From Armatimonadota bacterium (lineage in GTDB: Bacteria; Armatimonadota; UBA5829), in assembly GCA_039679645.1 (NCBI GenBank), contig JBDKUO010000052.1, positions 1-37,347 of the forward strand: a stretch of DNA of 37,347 nt, written 5' to 3'. Position 1 is the stretch's first letter; every line of letters starts with the position of its first letter. The position numbers were made by a program, and so were the translations under genes. Under the pieces are notes generated by a model that did no database searches, was not told the DNA's origin, and saw only the letters and a program-made list of their open reading frames with translations. This document shows, in pieces, positions 16,183 through 25,224 of the stretch.

Positions 16183-16767
16183 CTATTCCTTAACCTTGAT
16201 CACTTCAATATCGCTCAATTTCTTGTATGTGTGGCCGATACTGTCCGTGTATGTGTCGCTGGTTGAGAAATCCATTACATCGCCATAGGCGCTCATCCAG
16301 CCGATTATCTTTGCCGGCACTCCCGCGACTATCGCATAGCTTGGCACATCTTTAGTGACAACTGCTCCGGCGGCCACAAATGCGCATTCATTCAGTGTGA
16401 TTCCACACCGGATCGTAGCATTTGCGCCGATGCTTGCACCGCGCTTTACCAGTGTCTTGTGATAGTGCTCGCTTGTGGCTCTGGGATATTCCGAACGCGG
16501 AGTTATCACATTTGTAAAGACCATGCTCGGTCCGCAGAATACGTAATCTTCGAGGATAACCCCCTCGTACAGCGAGACATTATTTTGAATTTTGCACTTC
16601 TTACCCACTTTGACACCGGGCGATACACACACATTTTGCCCTAGAATACAACCCTCTCCGATTTCGGAGCCGGACATAATATGACTGAAATGCCATATCT
16701 TCGTGCCTTTGCCTATCTTTGCGCCCTCATCGACATATGCCGATTCGTGTACGAAATAATCACTCAT
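16183..16767 (-). CDS. wbpD: UDP-2-acetamido-3-amino-2,3-dideoxy-glucuronate N-acetyltransferase (WbpD/WlbB type)
   Basis: Left-handed beta-helix acetyltransferase of 194 residues, matching the ~192 of WbpD. The start [20 protein letters not shown], the TKIWHFSHI stretch, and the hexapeptide repeats ([41 protein letters not shown]) are diagnostic for this branch of NeuD/Wbp-type transferases. The C-terminal [14 protein letters not shown] ends the helix. It would acetylate the 3-amino group made by the aminotransferase at 20311-21423. The frame has TTG at 16773 with AGGAG five bases before it, and ATG at 16767; I list ATG. The gene lies 25 bases after the epimerase gene in the same direction. 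Confidence 0.9.
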   Translation of the reverse strand: MSDYFVHESAYVDEGAKIGKGTKIWHFSHIMSGSEIGEGCILGQNVCVSPGVKVGKKCKIQNNVSLYEGVILEDYVFCGPSMVFTNVITPRSEYPRATSEHYHKTLVKRGASIGANATIRCGITLNECAFVAAGAVVTKDVPSYAIVAGVPAKIIGWMSAYGDVMDFSTSDTYTDSIGHTYKKLSDIEVIKVKE

Positions 16768-16792
16768 GAACAATATATCTCCTGTTCTGTTT

Positions 16793-17878
16793 TTAACATT
16801 GGGTTTCGGTCAGAATTCGGGCAATCTTTTCGGATGCGTTGCCATCGCCGTAAGGATGTTCGTCTCTGCCGACAACACCGATCATTGAGCGCAAAGCCTC
16901 TGCAATATGCTCGGCGCCCGTTGGCGGGCAGAGACTGTTCCAGCCCATCTCTACCAATTCAACCCATTCAGTCTCATCTCGCAAGGTTACGCATGGAATC
17001 CTTTGGAAGAACGCTTCTTTCTGCACGCCACCGGAATCGGTGGCAATGAGGGCAGCGCTCTTTTCCAGCTTGATCATATCCAGATAGCCGACCGGTTCGA
17101 TCAGCTTCAAATTCCTTTTCGCAGTTTCCAGAAGACTGCAGCGTTTCAAAGCTTCTCGAGTCCTCGGATGGAGCGGCAGCACTACCGGAATTTCCTTTGC
17201 CAGCTTGCTCAGTCCGCCTATAATAGCATTGATTCGGTTCAGTTCGTCTGTGTTTTCGGCGCGGTGCACTGTCGAAAGTACGAATTTTCCCGATTCCAAT
17301 CCCAAAGCATTCAAAATCTTGCTTTCGCGGTCAGCTTTGCTTCCGTGGAGTAGCACAGCGTCATACATGACATCGCCTACCAAGTGCACTCGCCTGGCAG
17401 GTATACCTTCATTGGCTAGATTTTTGGCTGCGTCCTGTGTCGGGGCGAAAAGGATGTCGGATACCGAATCAGCGACAATTCTGTTGATTTCTTCCGGCAT
17501 TCGTCTGTTGAAAGACCTCAGCCCTGATTCTACATGTGCAATTGGTATGTGAAGCTTTACGGCGGCAAGTGCGCCGGCAAGTGTCGAGTTGGTGTCGCCG
17601 TAGACCAAGACCCAATCGGGATTGTGCTCCAAGATGATCCTTTCCACTCCAATAAGCATTTTGGCCGTCATTTCGGCGTGTGAACCCGAGCCTATTTCCA
17701 TGTTTATGTCCGGCTCTTTTATTCCCAGTTCGTCAAAAAACACTTGAGACATTCTATGATCATAATGCTGACCTGTATGGATGAGAATTTCGTTATGACC
17801 TGCTGTCTTGATTGTTCGACTTACGGGGCTGACTTTTATGAATTGGGGCCTTGCGCCGACTATGGTACATATTTTCAT
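16793..17878 (-). CDS. wbpI: UDP-2,3-diacetamido-glucuronate 2-epimerase (WbpI type; WecB superfamily)
   Basis: A 361-residue non-hydrolysing UDP-sugar 2-epimerase. The start [75 protein letters not shown] and [10 protein letters not shown] are the superfamily hallmarks. [10 protein letters not shown] and the neighbouring enzymes favour WbpI, acting on UDP-GlcNAc(3NAc)A, over WecB, acting on UDP-GlcNAc; sequence alone does not exclude WecB. No Shine-Dalgarno is visible ahead of the ATG. It is divergent from the dehydrogenase gene at 18026 across 147 bases. Confidence 0.88.
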   Translation of the reverse strand: MKICTIVGARPQFIKVSPVSRTIKTAGHNEILIHTGQHYDHRMSQVFFDELGIKEPDINMEIGSGSHAEMTAKMLIGVERIILEHNPDWVLVYGDTNSTLAGALAAVKLHIPIAHVESGLRSFNRRMPEEINRIVADSVSDILFAPTQDAAKNLANEGIPARRVHLVGDVMYDAVLLHGSKADRESKILNALGLESGKFVLSTVHRAENTDELNRINAIIGGLSKLAKEIPVVLPLHPRTREALKRCSLLETAKRNLKLIEPVGYLDMIKLEKSAALIATDSGGVQKEAFFQRIPCVTLRDETEWVELVEMGWNSLCPPTGAEHIAEALRSMIGVVGRDEHPYGDGNASEKIARILTETQC

Positions 17879-17964
17879 AGTGTTGAGTTATTTCAAAGAC
17901 TGCTCCATTCCTTCAACGGCAACTCCCTATTTTGAGGCGGATGCATCTGCGCACCTCATCGTTA

Positions 17965-17973
17965 TGATATAAT
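17965..17973 (+). promoter_or_regulatory. Extended -10 promoter element for the wbpA-wbpB-wbpE operon
   Basis: TGATATAAT is a perfect extended -10 sequence 52 bases before the dehydrogenase ATG. No good -35 is visible, which is usual for extended -10 promoters. The 147-base divergent region must also hold the promoter for the epimerase-acetyltransferase pair; I could not assign it. Confidence 0.6.
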
Positions 17974-18025
17974 AACTGCAAGACTGGAGAACCCGGCAAT
18001 GCGGATTTTCAAGAAAGGATGATGT

Positions 18026-19342
18026 ATGGCTAATACCAAGCAAGCTTTACTTGATAAGATTAAAAACAGAACTGCGCTTGTTGGTGTCGCGGGTCTTGGC
18101 TACGTTGGGCTGCCGTTCGCTGTCGAAAAAGCCAAGATGGGCTTTAGAGTCATCGGCGTCGATCGCAATCCAAAGCGTGTGGATATGGTCAATCGCGGCG
18201 AGAATTTCATATCCGATGTCAAAGATGAAGAGCTCAAAGAACTGGTCGGCAAGGGGCTGATCTCCGCTGTGGGTGGTTATGATGAAGCAGGCGACTTGGA
18301 TGTCCTTGTAATAGCCGTTCCGACACCTCTGACAAAGAATCTTTCCCCCGACCTTCAGTATGTAGAGAATGTCACGAAGCTTTTCGCGGATCACATCCGC
18401 CCCGGTCAGCTCATCAGCCTTGAGTCTACAACATACCCCGGAACAACCGAAGAGGTGATTCAGCCGGTGCTCGAGTCCGGCGGTCTCAAGGCCGACAAGG
18501 ATTTCTTCCTTGCGCATTCACCCGAGCGCGTGGACCCGGGCAACAAACGCTACACTACCAAAAACACAAACAAGGTGGTCGGCGGTGTCGGACCTGATTC
18601 GCTGGAAGTTGCTATTGCGTTCTATTCGTCAACAATCGAGCATGTCGTTCCCGTTTCGAGCGCCAAGGCAGCCGAGCTTGTAAAGGTATACGAAAACACT
18701 TTTCGCGCAGTCAATATTGCGCTTGTAAACGAGCTGGCTTTGTTGTGCGATCGTATGGGGCTGAGTGTGTGGGAGGTCTTGGATGCCGCATTTACAAAGC
18801 CTTTCGGAATCATGCCTTTTTATCCGGGCCCGGGCGTAGGTGGTCACTGTATACCTCTTGATCCCCATTATCTGGAATGGAAAGCAAAAGAGCTTAATTT
18901 TAATACGCAGTTCATAAGGCTGGCCGGTGAGACAAACCGTCACATGCCCGAGTTTGTGTGTGAGAAGACCTGGCGCGTGCTCAACGAACTCGGAATTGCG
19001 CCGTCAAGGTCAAAGTTATTGGTGCTGGGAGTAACATACAAAAAGGACCTGAATGACTGCAGAGAATCGCCGTCACTTGAAATACTGGAGATGCTGGTAA
19101 AAGACGGCGCTACAATAAAGTATCACGATCCGTTCGTTTCCGATTTCAAGTTCAATTCGATAGAGATGAAAAGTGAGCCATTGACCGTAAAGCTGCTTGG
19201 CGAGCAGGATATGGTTTTGATTCTGACCGATCACTCCAATGTGGATTATGATTTTGTCGTAGCTAACTCCAAGAAAGTCTTTGATACGCGCAACGCTACG
19301 CGAATGATTACAAAACACAGGGAAAGGATCACTTTATTATGA
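18026..19342 (+). CDS. wbpA: UDP-N-acetylglucosamine 6-dehydrogenase (WbpA type)
   Basis: NAD-dependent enzyme that oxidises the C6 alcohol of UDP-GlcNAc to the acid in two steps. The 438-residue protein has a Rossmann start GVAGLGYVGLPFAVEKAKMG, the AVPTPLT and LESTTYPGT segments, LAHSPERVDPG, VKVYENTFRAVNIALVNELA, and PGPGVGGHCIPLDP with catalytic C275. The C-terminal GVTYKKDLNDCRESPSLEI is typical. Membership in the nucleotide-sugar dehydrogenase family is certain; that the substrate is UDP-GlcNAc rather than UDP-ManNAc is inferred from the neighbouring B-E-D-I enzymes. AAAGGA lies ahead of the ATG. The stop overlaps the next gene by ATGA. Confidence 0.93.
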   Translation: MANTKQALLDKIKNRTALVGVAGLGYVGLPFAVEKAKMGFRVIGVDRNPKRVDMVNRGENFISDVKDEELKELVGKGLISAVGGYDEAGDLDVLVIAVPTPLTKNLSPDLQYVENVTKLFADHIRPGQLISLESTTYPGTTEEVIQPVLESGGLKADKDFFLAHSPERVDPGNKRYTTKNTNKVVGGVGPDSLEVAIAFYSSTIEHVVPVSSAKAAELVKVYENTFRAVNIALVNELALLCDRMGLSVWEVLDAAFTKPFGIMPFYPGPGVGGHCIPLDPHYLEWKAKELNFNTQFIRLAGETNRHMPEFVCEKTWRVLNELGIAPSRSKLLVLGVTYKKDLNDCRESPSLEILEMLVKDGATIKYHDPFVSDFKFNSIEMKSEPLTVKLLGEQDMVLILTDHSNVDYDFVVANSKKVFDTRNATRMITKHRERITLL

Positions 19343-20283
19343 AAGCCGCAATTATTGGGGCCGGGATGTGGGGCAAAAACATTGTTCGCACGCTGAACGC
19401 GATGGATGCGCTGGACAGTGTCACGGAGCTTGATCCAGGTCTGCGAAGTGGCCTTGTCGAGGCATATCCCGGCATTACCGTATATGATAATATCGATCCG
19501 GTAATGAAAAGCGGCGTTTCGGCGGTGTGCATTGCGGTGCCGGCTCCGTGGCATTATGATATTGCGAAAGAAGCGCTTGAGTCAGGTAAGAATGTTTTCG
19601 TGGAGAAGCCGATGACGCTTTCGGCAAAGGATAGCGAAGACCTTGTGCGCATTGCCCGCGAGCGTGATAAAATTCTTATGGTCGGGCACCTGCTGCTCTA
19701 TCAGCCCGCTGTTCAGTGGATAAAACAGGCAATTACCTCGTCAACGATAGGCGAGCACAAGAGCATACATCAGCATCGTCTGGGCCTTGGCCGCGCACGC
19801 GACGTCGAAAACGTGCTCTGGAGCCTCGGCGTGCACTATGTGGCCGTCGCTTTGTTCCTGATTGGTAATAAGCCGGAGACTATCGAAGCTCAGGGGCAGA
19901 GAGTGCTTCAGCCGACTATCGAGGACGACGTCCATGTTCATATGACATTTCCAGGGGGTGTGCAGAATTATCTTCACTGTTCCTGGCTCTGGCCGATCAA
20001 GGACCGCGGTATGGTGCTGATCGGTTCAAAAGGAATGTTGGTCTATAATGAGCTGGAACAGAACGTGACTTTGCATCGCAAGACAGTCGGCTCAGACCTC
20101 AAGAATATCGATAACGGGTCAGAACTGGTCTATGAAGGAAGCGGGCAGCCGCTCACGCTGGAGTTGACCCATTTTCTGGAGTGCTGCACGCAGCGTAAGA
20201 CACCAATTTCAAACGGTGAAAGCGGTGTGGAGGTAATTAAAGTATTGCAGGCGGCAGCAGAAAAGTTTAACCAGGTTGACTGA
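19339..20283 (+). CDS. wbpB: UDP-GlcNAcA 3-dehydrogenase (WbpB/WlbA type, Gfo/Idh/MocA family)
   Basis: A 314-residue oxidoreductase that would make the 3-keto sugar for transamination. The Rossmann fold reads AAIIGAGMWGKNIVRTL, followed by AVPAPWHYDIAKEALESGKNVFVEKPM with the EKP motif. The segment LGLGRARDVENVLWSLGVHYVAV matches the WlbA-type active-site region (Gly-Arg...Asn...Trp-Ser...His). Its neighbours, a UDP-sugar 6-dehydrogenase before and a DegT aminotransferase after, are the exact WbpA-WbpB-WbpE order. In the described systems the NADH is recycled by 2-oxoglutarate on the enzyme; whether this one does so cannot be seen. Start overlaps the upstream stop. Confidence 0.9.
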   Translation: MKAAIIGAGMWGKNIVRTLNAMDALDSVTELDPGLRSGLVEAYPGITVYDNIDPVMKSGVSAVCIAVPAPWHYDIAKEALESGKNVFVEKPMTLSAKDSEDLVRIARERDKILMVGHLLLYQPAVQWIKQAITSSTIGEHKSIHQHRLGLGRARDVENVLWSLGVHYVAVALFLIGNKPETIEAQGQRVLQPTIEDDVHVHMTFPGGVQNYLHCSWLWPIKDRGMVLIGSKGMLVYNELEQNVTLHRKTVGSDLKNIDNGSELVYEGSGQPLTLELTHFLECCTQRKTPISNGESGVEVIKVLQAAAEKFNQVD

Positions 20284-20310
20284 AGCGCAAAATTGGAGAA
20301 CTGATACAAA

Positions 20311-21423
20311 ATGGCAAACAAGATACCTCTTCTGGATATGTCTCCGGAAATCGAGTCAATATGGGACGAAATCATGCCCGCAATTCAGGATGTTCTGAAA
20401 AAAGGGCAATTCATAATGGGACCGAACGTCAAAGAATTCGAGGCAGAGATGGCGGCCTATCTTGGCGTGAAGCATGCAATTGCGTGTAACTCCGGCACTG
20501 ATGCGTTGGTAATGGGCGTTCGAGCGCTGGGTGTCGGCAATGGCGACGAAGTCATCACGACGCCGTTCACGTTTTTTGCGACAGCCGAAGCCATAAGCCA
20601 TGCAGGAGCAACTCCGGTTTTTGTTGATATCGATCCGGTGACGTTCAACATCGATGTCTCGCAGATCGAGTCCAAGATCACTCCTAAAACAAAGGCCATC
20701 ATTCCGGTGCATCTCTACGGTCATGCGGTCGATATGGACCCGGTGCTTGAAATTGCTGCAAGGCGTGGGCTCAAAGTCTTGGAAGATTGCGCTCAGGCTT
20801 TCGGCAGCGAGTATAAGGGCAGAAAAGCAGCTTCGATAGGCGACGGCGGCGCTCTGTCATTCTTCCCGTCGAAAACAATGGGGGCCTGCGGCGACGGCGG
20901 TATGTTTACGACCAACAACGATGATGTTGCGGCCAAAGTCCGCATGCTCAGAGCCCATGGAGCGGCGAAAAAGTATTACAACGAGGTTATCGGATACAAT
21001 TCCAGGCTTGATGAGATTCAAGCTGCGATCCTTCGCATAAAGCTGCGCCATATCGACGAGTGGAATGCGGGTCGCAGAGCTGTAGCCTCTCGCTACAATG
21101 AAATGTTCAAGGATGTTCCCGGAGTGATTACTCCTGCCGAGGCCGGTTATACCAAGCACGTCTACCATCAGTATACGGTCCGCGTCACAGACGGCAAGCG
21201 CGATGAAATACAAAAAAAGATGGGCGAAAATGGCGTGGGATCATTCGTGTACTATCCGGTGCCGGTCAACAGACTGCCGGTATATAGCGATTTGGGCATT
21301 GCCGTGCTGCCAAACTCAGACCTCTGCTCGACCGAGGTCCTGAGCTTGCCGATTTGGCCCAAAATGCCTCATGAAACCCAGAAGATAGTGGCGGAGCAGT
21401 TCAAGGCAGCTTTTAAAAAGTGA
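20311..21423 (+). CDS. wbpE: UDP-3-oxo-GlcNAcA aminotransferase (WbpE type, DegT/DnrJ/EryC1 family)
   Basis: PLP-dependent sugar aminotransferase of 370 residues. The fold-type-I pattern is complete: ACNSGTDALVMGVRALG, TTPFTFFATAEAI, PVHLYGHAVDM, EDCAQAFGSEYKGRKA, and SFFPSKTMGACGDGGM with the Schiff-base lysine at K188. The end has YHQYTVRV, GVGSFVYYPVP and EVLSLPIWPKM. It would convert the 3-keto intermediate to the 3-amino sugar using glutamate. It follows wbpB by 27 bases with GGAG ahead of the ATG. It is the last gene of the operon; a new promoter follows for rmlD. Confidence 0.93.
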   Translation: MANKIPLLDMSPEIESIWDEIMPAIQDVLKKGQFIMGPNVKEFEAEMAAYLGVKHAIACNSGTDALVMGVRALGVGNGDEVITTPFTFFATAEAISHAGATPVFVDIDPVTFNIDVSQIESKITPKTKAIIPVHLYGHAVDMDPVLEIAARRGLKVLEDCAQAFGSEYKGRKAASIGDGGALSFFPSKTMGACGDGGMFTTNNDDVAAKVRMLRAHGAAKKYYNEVIGYNSRLDEIQAAILRIKLRHIDEWNAGRRAVASRYNEMFKDVPGVITPAEAGYTKHVYHQYTVRVTDGKRDEIQKKMGENGVGSFVYYPVPVNRLPVYSDLGIAVLPNSDLCSTEVLSLPIWPKMPHETQKIVAEQFKAAFKK

Positions 21424-21466
21424 TGTAGACGGTTCAGCAAGTCAAGTCTATTGTGAATGTGATTTC

Positions 21467-21495
21467 TTGACCTTCCACTTGTTCGCCGGTATAAT
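21467..21495 (+). promoter_or_regulatory. Near-consensus sigma-70 promoter for rmlD-ileS-lspA-lgt
   Basis: TTGACC, exactly 17 bases, then TATAAT. This is the best promoter match in the window. The transcript would begin near 21502, so the hairpin at 21520-21545 falls in its 5' leader. Confidence 0.8.
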
Positions 21496-21519
21496 AGTGA
21501 AGTAGTTATTATATGTAAG

Positions 21520-21545
21520 GCCCCTGCTCGAGTGCCAGGGGCTTT
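21520..21545 (+). terminator. Leader hairpin, possible attenuator or weak terminator before rmlD
   Basis: GCCCCTG (21520-21526) pairs with CAGGGGC (21536-21542), 9-base loop, followed by TTTGCGG. The T-run is only three bases, so termination is likely partial. I see no T-box or leader peptide in the ~67-base leader. Confidence 0.5.
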
Positions 21546-21568
21546 GCGGCATGTACCGGGGGTATAGT

Positions 21569-22441
21569 GTGCGAGTATTAGTGACCGGCGCTTGCGGGAT
21601 GCTGGGCCGCCTGGTGTGCGAGGGGCTCAAAAAAGAAAACCATGACGTCATACCGACTGATGTCCTCGAAGGCTGCGAGATGCTGGATATATCGGATACC
21701 AGCGCGGTGTTCGAAGTTATAAATCGCCTGCGGCCGGAGATGGTGATCCACTGTGCGGCCATGACCGATGTAGACGGCTGCGAGCGCGAACCAGACAAGG
21801 CGTTTAAGATCAATGCTGTGGGCACATGGAACCTCGCGTGCGCGTGTGCTTCCATAGGCTGCGCAATCGCGTATGTCTGCACGGATTACGTTTTTGACGG
21901 TGAGAAGGGCGAAGCCTATACTGAGTTCGACAGTGTAAACCCGATCAGCGTATACGGCGCCAGCAAACTCGGCGGAGAAATGGCAGTGCGTGAGATTTGC
22001 CCCAAGCACTATGTCGTGCGCACATCTTGGGTTTTCGCTCCGCATGGCAAGAACTTCCCACTCTCAATTTTGAAGGCTGCGCAGACAAACAAGCAGCTCA
22101 GGGTAGTGGCCGATCAGTTCGGCTGCCCGACATATGCAAAAGACCTTGCGCAGTATCTTATCGGATTGGTGGGTTCACCTCTATATGGAGTGTACCACTG
22201 TACTAACGCGGGCGGCTGCTCGTGGTATGAGTTTGCGAAAGAGATTCTTGAAAAAGCGGGTATGACTGATGTTGAGGTCGTCCCAATCAAATCTGAAGAC
22301 TGGCCCACTCCAACAAAGCGTCCCAAGTATTCCGTCTTGAGGCATTACAAGATGGAGCTATTGGGGCGCGATAATGCAAGGCCGTGGCAGGATGCAGTAG
22401 CGGAGTTTGTTAAAGAGTGGAGAGCGAAGAGCGGAGAATAG
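21569..22441 (+). CDS. rfbD: dTDP-4-dehydrorhamnose reductase (RmlD/RfbD)
   Basis: Last enzyme of dTDP-L-rhamnose synthesis, an NAD(P)H-dependent short-chain reductase of 290 residues. VLVTGACGMLGR binds the cofactor, followed by DVLEGCEMLDISD, HCAAMTDVDGCEREPDKAFKINAVGTWNLA and STDYVFDG-like YVCTDYVFDG. The catalytic Tyr-Lys pair is in SVYGASKLGGE. The rmlA, rmlB and rmlC partners are not in the window. GTG 21569 has GGGGG six bases upstream; ATG 21551 is in frame and would add six residues. The gene precedes ileS by 10 bases. Confidence 0.9.
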   Translation: MRVLVTGACGMLGRLVCEGLKKENHDVIPTDVLEGCEMLDISDTSAVFEVINRLRPEMVIHCAAMTDVDGCEREPDKAFKINAVGTWNLACACASIGCAIAYVCTDYVFDGEKGEAYTEFDSVNPISVYGASKLGGEMAVREICPKHYVVRTSWVFAPHGKNFPLSILKAAQTNKQLRVVADQFGCPTYAKDLAQYLIGLVGSPLYGVYHCTNAGGCSWYEFAKEILEKAGMTDVEVVPIKSEDWPTPTKRPKYSVLRHYKMELLGRDNARPWQDAVAEFVKEWRAKSGE

Positions 22442-22451
22442 AGAGTTAAAA

Positions 22452-25205
22452 ATGGAATACAGCAAAACAGTAAATCTTCCCAAAACTTCATTTCCAATGA
22501 AAGCGGACCTGGCGAACAGGGAACTGCTTATTCAGAAGCTTTGGGAGGAAAAAGATATATATAAAAAGATGTCCGAGCGTGATGCGCCCAACGGCACGTT
22601 CATACTTCACGACGGCCCGCCGTACTCCAATGGCGATATCCATATGGGACATGCGCTCAACAGAGCCTTAAAAGACTTTATTCTTAAGTATAAAGCGCTA
22701 AAAGGTTATCGTGTTCCATTCACTCCCGGTTGGGATAACCATGGCCTGCCGATAGAGAACAAAGTCTCCGGGGAGTTCCGCAAGAAGCATTTGACGCCAA
22801 CCAAGCTCGAAATGCGCAAGGCCTGCCGCGAGTATGCTACAAAATGGGTTAATGTGCAACGCGATCAGATCATGCGTCTGGGTTGCATTGGTGACTGGGA
22901 TAACCCTTATCTCACGATGAGCCGCGAATATGAAGCGACGATCATCAAGGTTTTCGGTGAGCTTGTGGAGCAGGGCTATATATATCGTGGTCTTAAGCCT
23001 ATACACTGGTGCATACACGATGAGACCGCTCTCGCCGAGGCTGAGATCGAATATGCCGATCATACGTCGACGTCGATATTTGTCCGCTTCCCGCTGGTCA
23101 AGGACCCGAAGGGCCTTTTCGACGGTAAGCCCGCGGCTAACTCATACACAATCATCTGGACAACCACTCCATGGACGATCCCGGCGAACATGGCTGTCGC
23201 CGTGCATCCTGATTATGAGTATGCCTTCGTGGATGTTGATGGAGACAGATATGTAATAGCAGCCGAACTGGTCGGCGCGACTATGCATGCGATAGGCAAA
23301 GAAAACTACTGCGTCGCCAAGACGGTTAAGGGCTCGGAGCTTGAGGGAATGGTCTTCAAGCACCCTATATTCGATCGCGAGTCGATGCTAGTTCATGCGA
23401 GTTATGTGACCCTAGAGGACGGAACCGGTGTTGTGCATACAGCTCCAGGCCATGGCCGAGAGGACTTCGAGACAGGCCAGCGCTATGGCCTGACACCTTT
23501 GAACCCTGTAGATGACCGGGGCTATTACACTAAAGAAGCCGGTGAGTTCGAGGGACTTCATATCATTCGCGAAGGCAACAAGGCTGTCCTCGATAGGCTC
23601 GCTGAGGTGGGCAACCTGCTTGCAAGCTGCGATATCACTCACAGTTATCCTCACTGCTGGAGATGTCATAAGCCCGTTGTCTTTCGCACGACAGAGCAGT
23701 GGTTCATGTCACTGGATCACAATGATCTGCGGGAAAGAATCCTGAAAGAAATTGAGAAGGTCAAATGCTTCCCACCGGAAGGTCGGAACAGGTTTTACTC
23801 AATGATTTCAACATCTCCTGATTGGTGCTTATCCCGCCAGAGGTCTTGGGGGGTTGGCATTCCGGTCATATTCTGCAAGGCTTGTCGGGAACCGATTATG
23901 AGCAAAGATATGATCGACCGAGTCTATAAAGATGCTTTGGTAAACGGGTCTGATTCTTGGTTCGAAAAAGACGCGAAAGAGTTTCTTGCAGATGATTTCG
24001 TTTGCCCTGTGTGCGGCGGCAATGAATTTACTAAGGAAACTGATGTTCTAGATGTATGGTTTGATTCTGGATCGAGCTGCAGAGCTGTTACGGAGCGTCT
24101 GTATGGCACATATAAAGCAGACACATATCTTGAGGGGTCAGATCAACATCGTGGCTGGTTTAATAAGTCGATAATAATAAGCACAGCCACAAAAGGTGAG
24201 GCGCCTTTTAAGGATTTAGTTACTCACGGCTATATCTTGGATGCCGAAGGCAAGAAGATGAGCAAATCCGGCGGCAACGCTATCTCGCCTAAGCAGGCGA
24301 TCAAAAGTATTGGCGCGGATGTGCTCAGGCTCTATATGTCTTCACTGAATTACTTTGAGGATGTGCGTTTCGGGCAGGAGATGTTTACCCGCGCGATAGA
24401 TGCCTATCGCCGCATGCGCAACACATTCAGATATATGCTCGGCAACATCAACGATTTCGATCCGACGAAAGACAAGGTCGATTACGCGAGCTTGCTTGAG
24501 ATAGACCGCTATATGCTGCACAGGACAACCGAGCTGATAAACCAGGTCGATTCTTTCTATGCGGCAAATGAGTTCCATAAGGTCTATCACGCCGTGCATA
24601 ATTTCTGCGCGGTGGATTTGAGCAGCCTATATTTGGATATCCTGAAGGATAGACTATATGCCTCCGCGCAAAACTCGCGGCAGAGGCGTTCTGCTCAGAC
24701 GGCGTTATATGAGATTCTTTCAACGCTGACGCGTCTGCTTGCGCCGATAATCTCGCACACCGCCGAGGAGGCGTGGCAGGAGATTCCGGGTGAGGATAAG
24801 TCGGAGTCCGTTCTTTTGGCAGAGTTTCCTCAGGCGCATCCTGAGTGGCTAGACAATGACCTGGCAGAGCGCTGGGCTAAGATACTGGAAGTAAGGGACA
24901 AGGTGCTGTTGACGCTTGAAGAGGCTCGCCAGGGTGGAAAGATAGGCAAGCCGCTGGAGTCTCGCGTGAAGCTCACTGCGCCTGATGATCTCTACGCATT
25001 TCTTAACAACTATGCGGCTGATCTGCCGTCGATATTTATCGTATCGCAGGTCGAACTGGTCAAGGGAGCCGGCGATGAACTGACAGTCGAGGTGCAACCG
25101 CCAATAGGCAATAAGTGCGAGCGCTGCTGGCTGGTTTTGGAGTCTGTCGGCAGTCACAGCGATCACCCTGGTCTGTGTGACCGCTGCCGTGAGGCGATCT
25201 CCTGA
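22452..25205 (+). CDS. ileS: Isoleucyl-tRNA synthetase
   Basis: Class I synthetase of 917 residues that charges tRNA-Ile. HMGH (64-67) is the HIGH motif in GPPYSNGDIHMGHALN, and KMSKS starts at residue 602. The editing domain contains TTTPWTIPAN and GTGVVHTAPGHGREDF. DWCLSRQRSWGVGIPV and VWFDSGSS are typical. The C-terminal zinc ribbon is intact (CERCW ... CDRC), which marks the bacterial IleS1-type, normally mupirocin-sensitive, form. Start ATG 22452 follows a weak GGAG; the frame runs back to 22407 inside rfbD but those residues are not family-like. Cotranscribed with rfbD and the genes that follow. Confidence 0.98.
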   Translation: MEYSKTVNLPKTSFPMKADLANRELLIQKLWEEKDIYKKMSERDAPNGTFILHDGPPYSNGDIHMGHALNRALKDFILKYKALKGYRVPFTPGWDNHGLPIENKVSGEFRKKHLTPTKLEMRKACREYATKWVNVQRDQIMRLGCIGDWDNPYLTMSREYEATIIKVFGELVEQGYIYRGLKPIHWCIHDETALAEAEIEYADHTSTSIFVRFPLVKDPKGLFDGKPAANSYTIIWTTTPWTIPANMAVAVHPDYEYAFVDVDGDRYVIAAELVGATMHAIGKENYCVAKTVKGSELEGMVFKHPIFDRESMLVHASYVTLEDGTGVVHTAPGHGREDFETGQRYGLTPLNPVDDRGYYTKEAGEFEGLHIIREGNKAVLDRLAEVGNLLASCDITHSYPHCWRCHKPVVFRTTEQWFMSLDHNDLRERILKEIEKVKCFPPEGRNRFYSMISTSPDWCLSRQRSWGVGIPVIFCKACREPIMSKDMIDRVYKDALVNGSDSWFEKDAKEFLADDFVCPVCGGNEFTKETDVLDVWFDSGSSCRAVTERLYGTYKADTYLEGSDQHRGWFNKSIIISTATKGEAPFKDLVTHGYILDAEGKKMSKSGGNAISPKQAIKSIGADVLRLYMSSLNYFEDVRFGQEMFTRAIDAYRRMRNTFRYMLGNINDFDPTKDKVDYASLLEIDRYMLHRTTELINQVDSFYAANEFHKVYHAVHNFCAVDLSSLYLDILKDRLYASAQNSRQRRSAQTALYEILSTLTRLLAPIISHTAEEAWQEIPGEDKSESVLLAEFPQAHPEWLDNDLAERWAKILEVRDKVLLTLEEARQGGKIGKPLESRVKLTAPDDLYAFLNNYAADLPSIFIVSQVELVKGAGDELTVEVQPPIGNKCERCWLVLESVGSHSDHPGLCDRCREAIS

Positions 25206-25224
25206 CAGAATCGGAGAGATTACG

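Noticed and set aside
16793-19342. Interpretation of the 2-epimerase and dehydrogenase as the WecB/WecC (UDP-ManNAcA) pair
   Set aside because: The adjacent 3-dehydrogenase, aminotransferase and N-acetyltransferase make the ManNAc3NAcA route the better fit, though substrate order is unproven.
21496-22452. T-box riboswitch upstream of ileS
   Set aside because: ileS follows rfbD by 10 bases and the operon leader is only about 67 bases with one small hairpin; no T-box consensus is visible.
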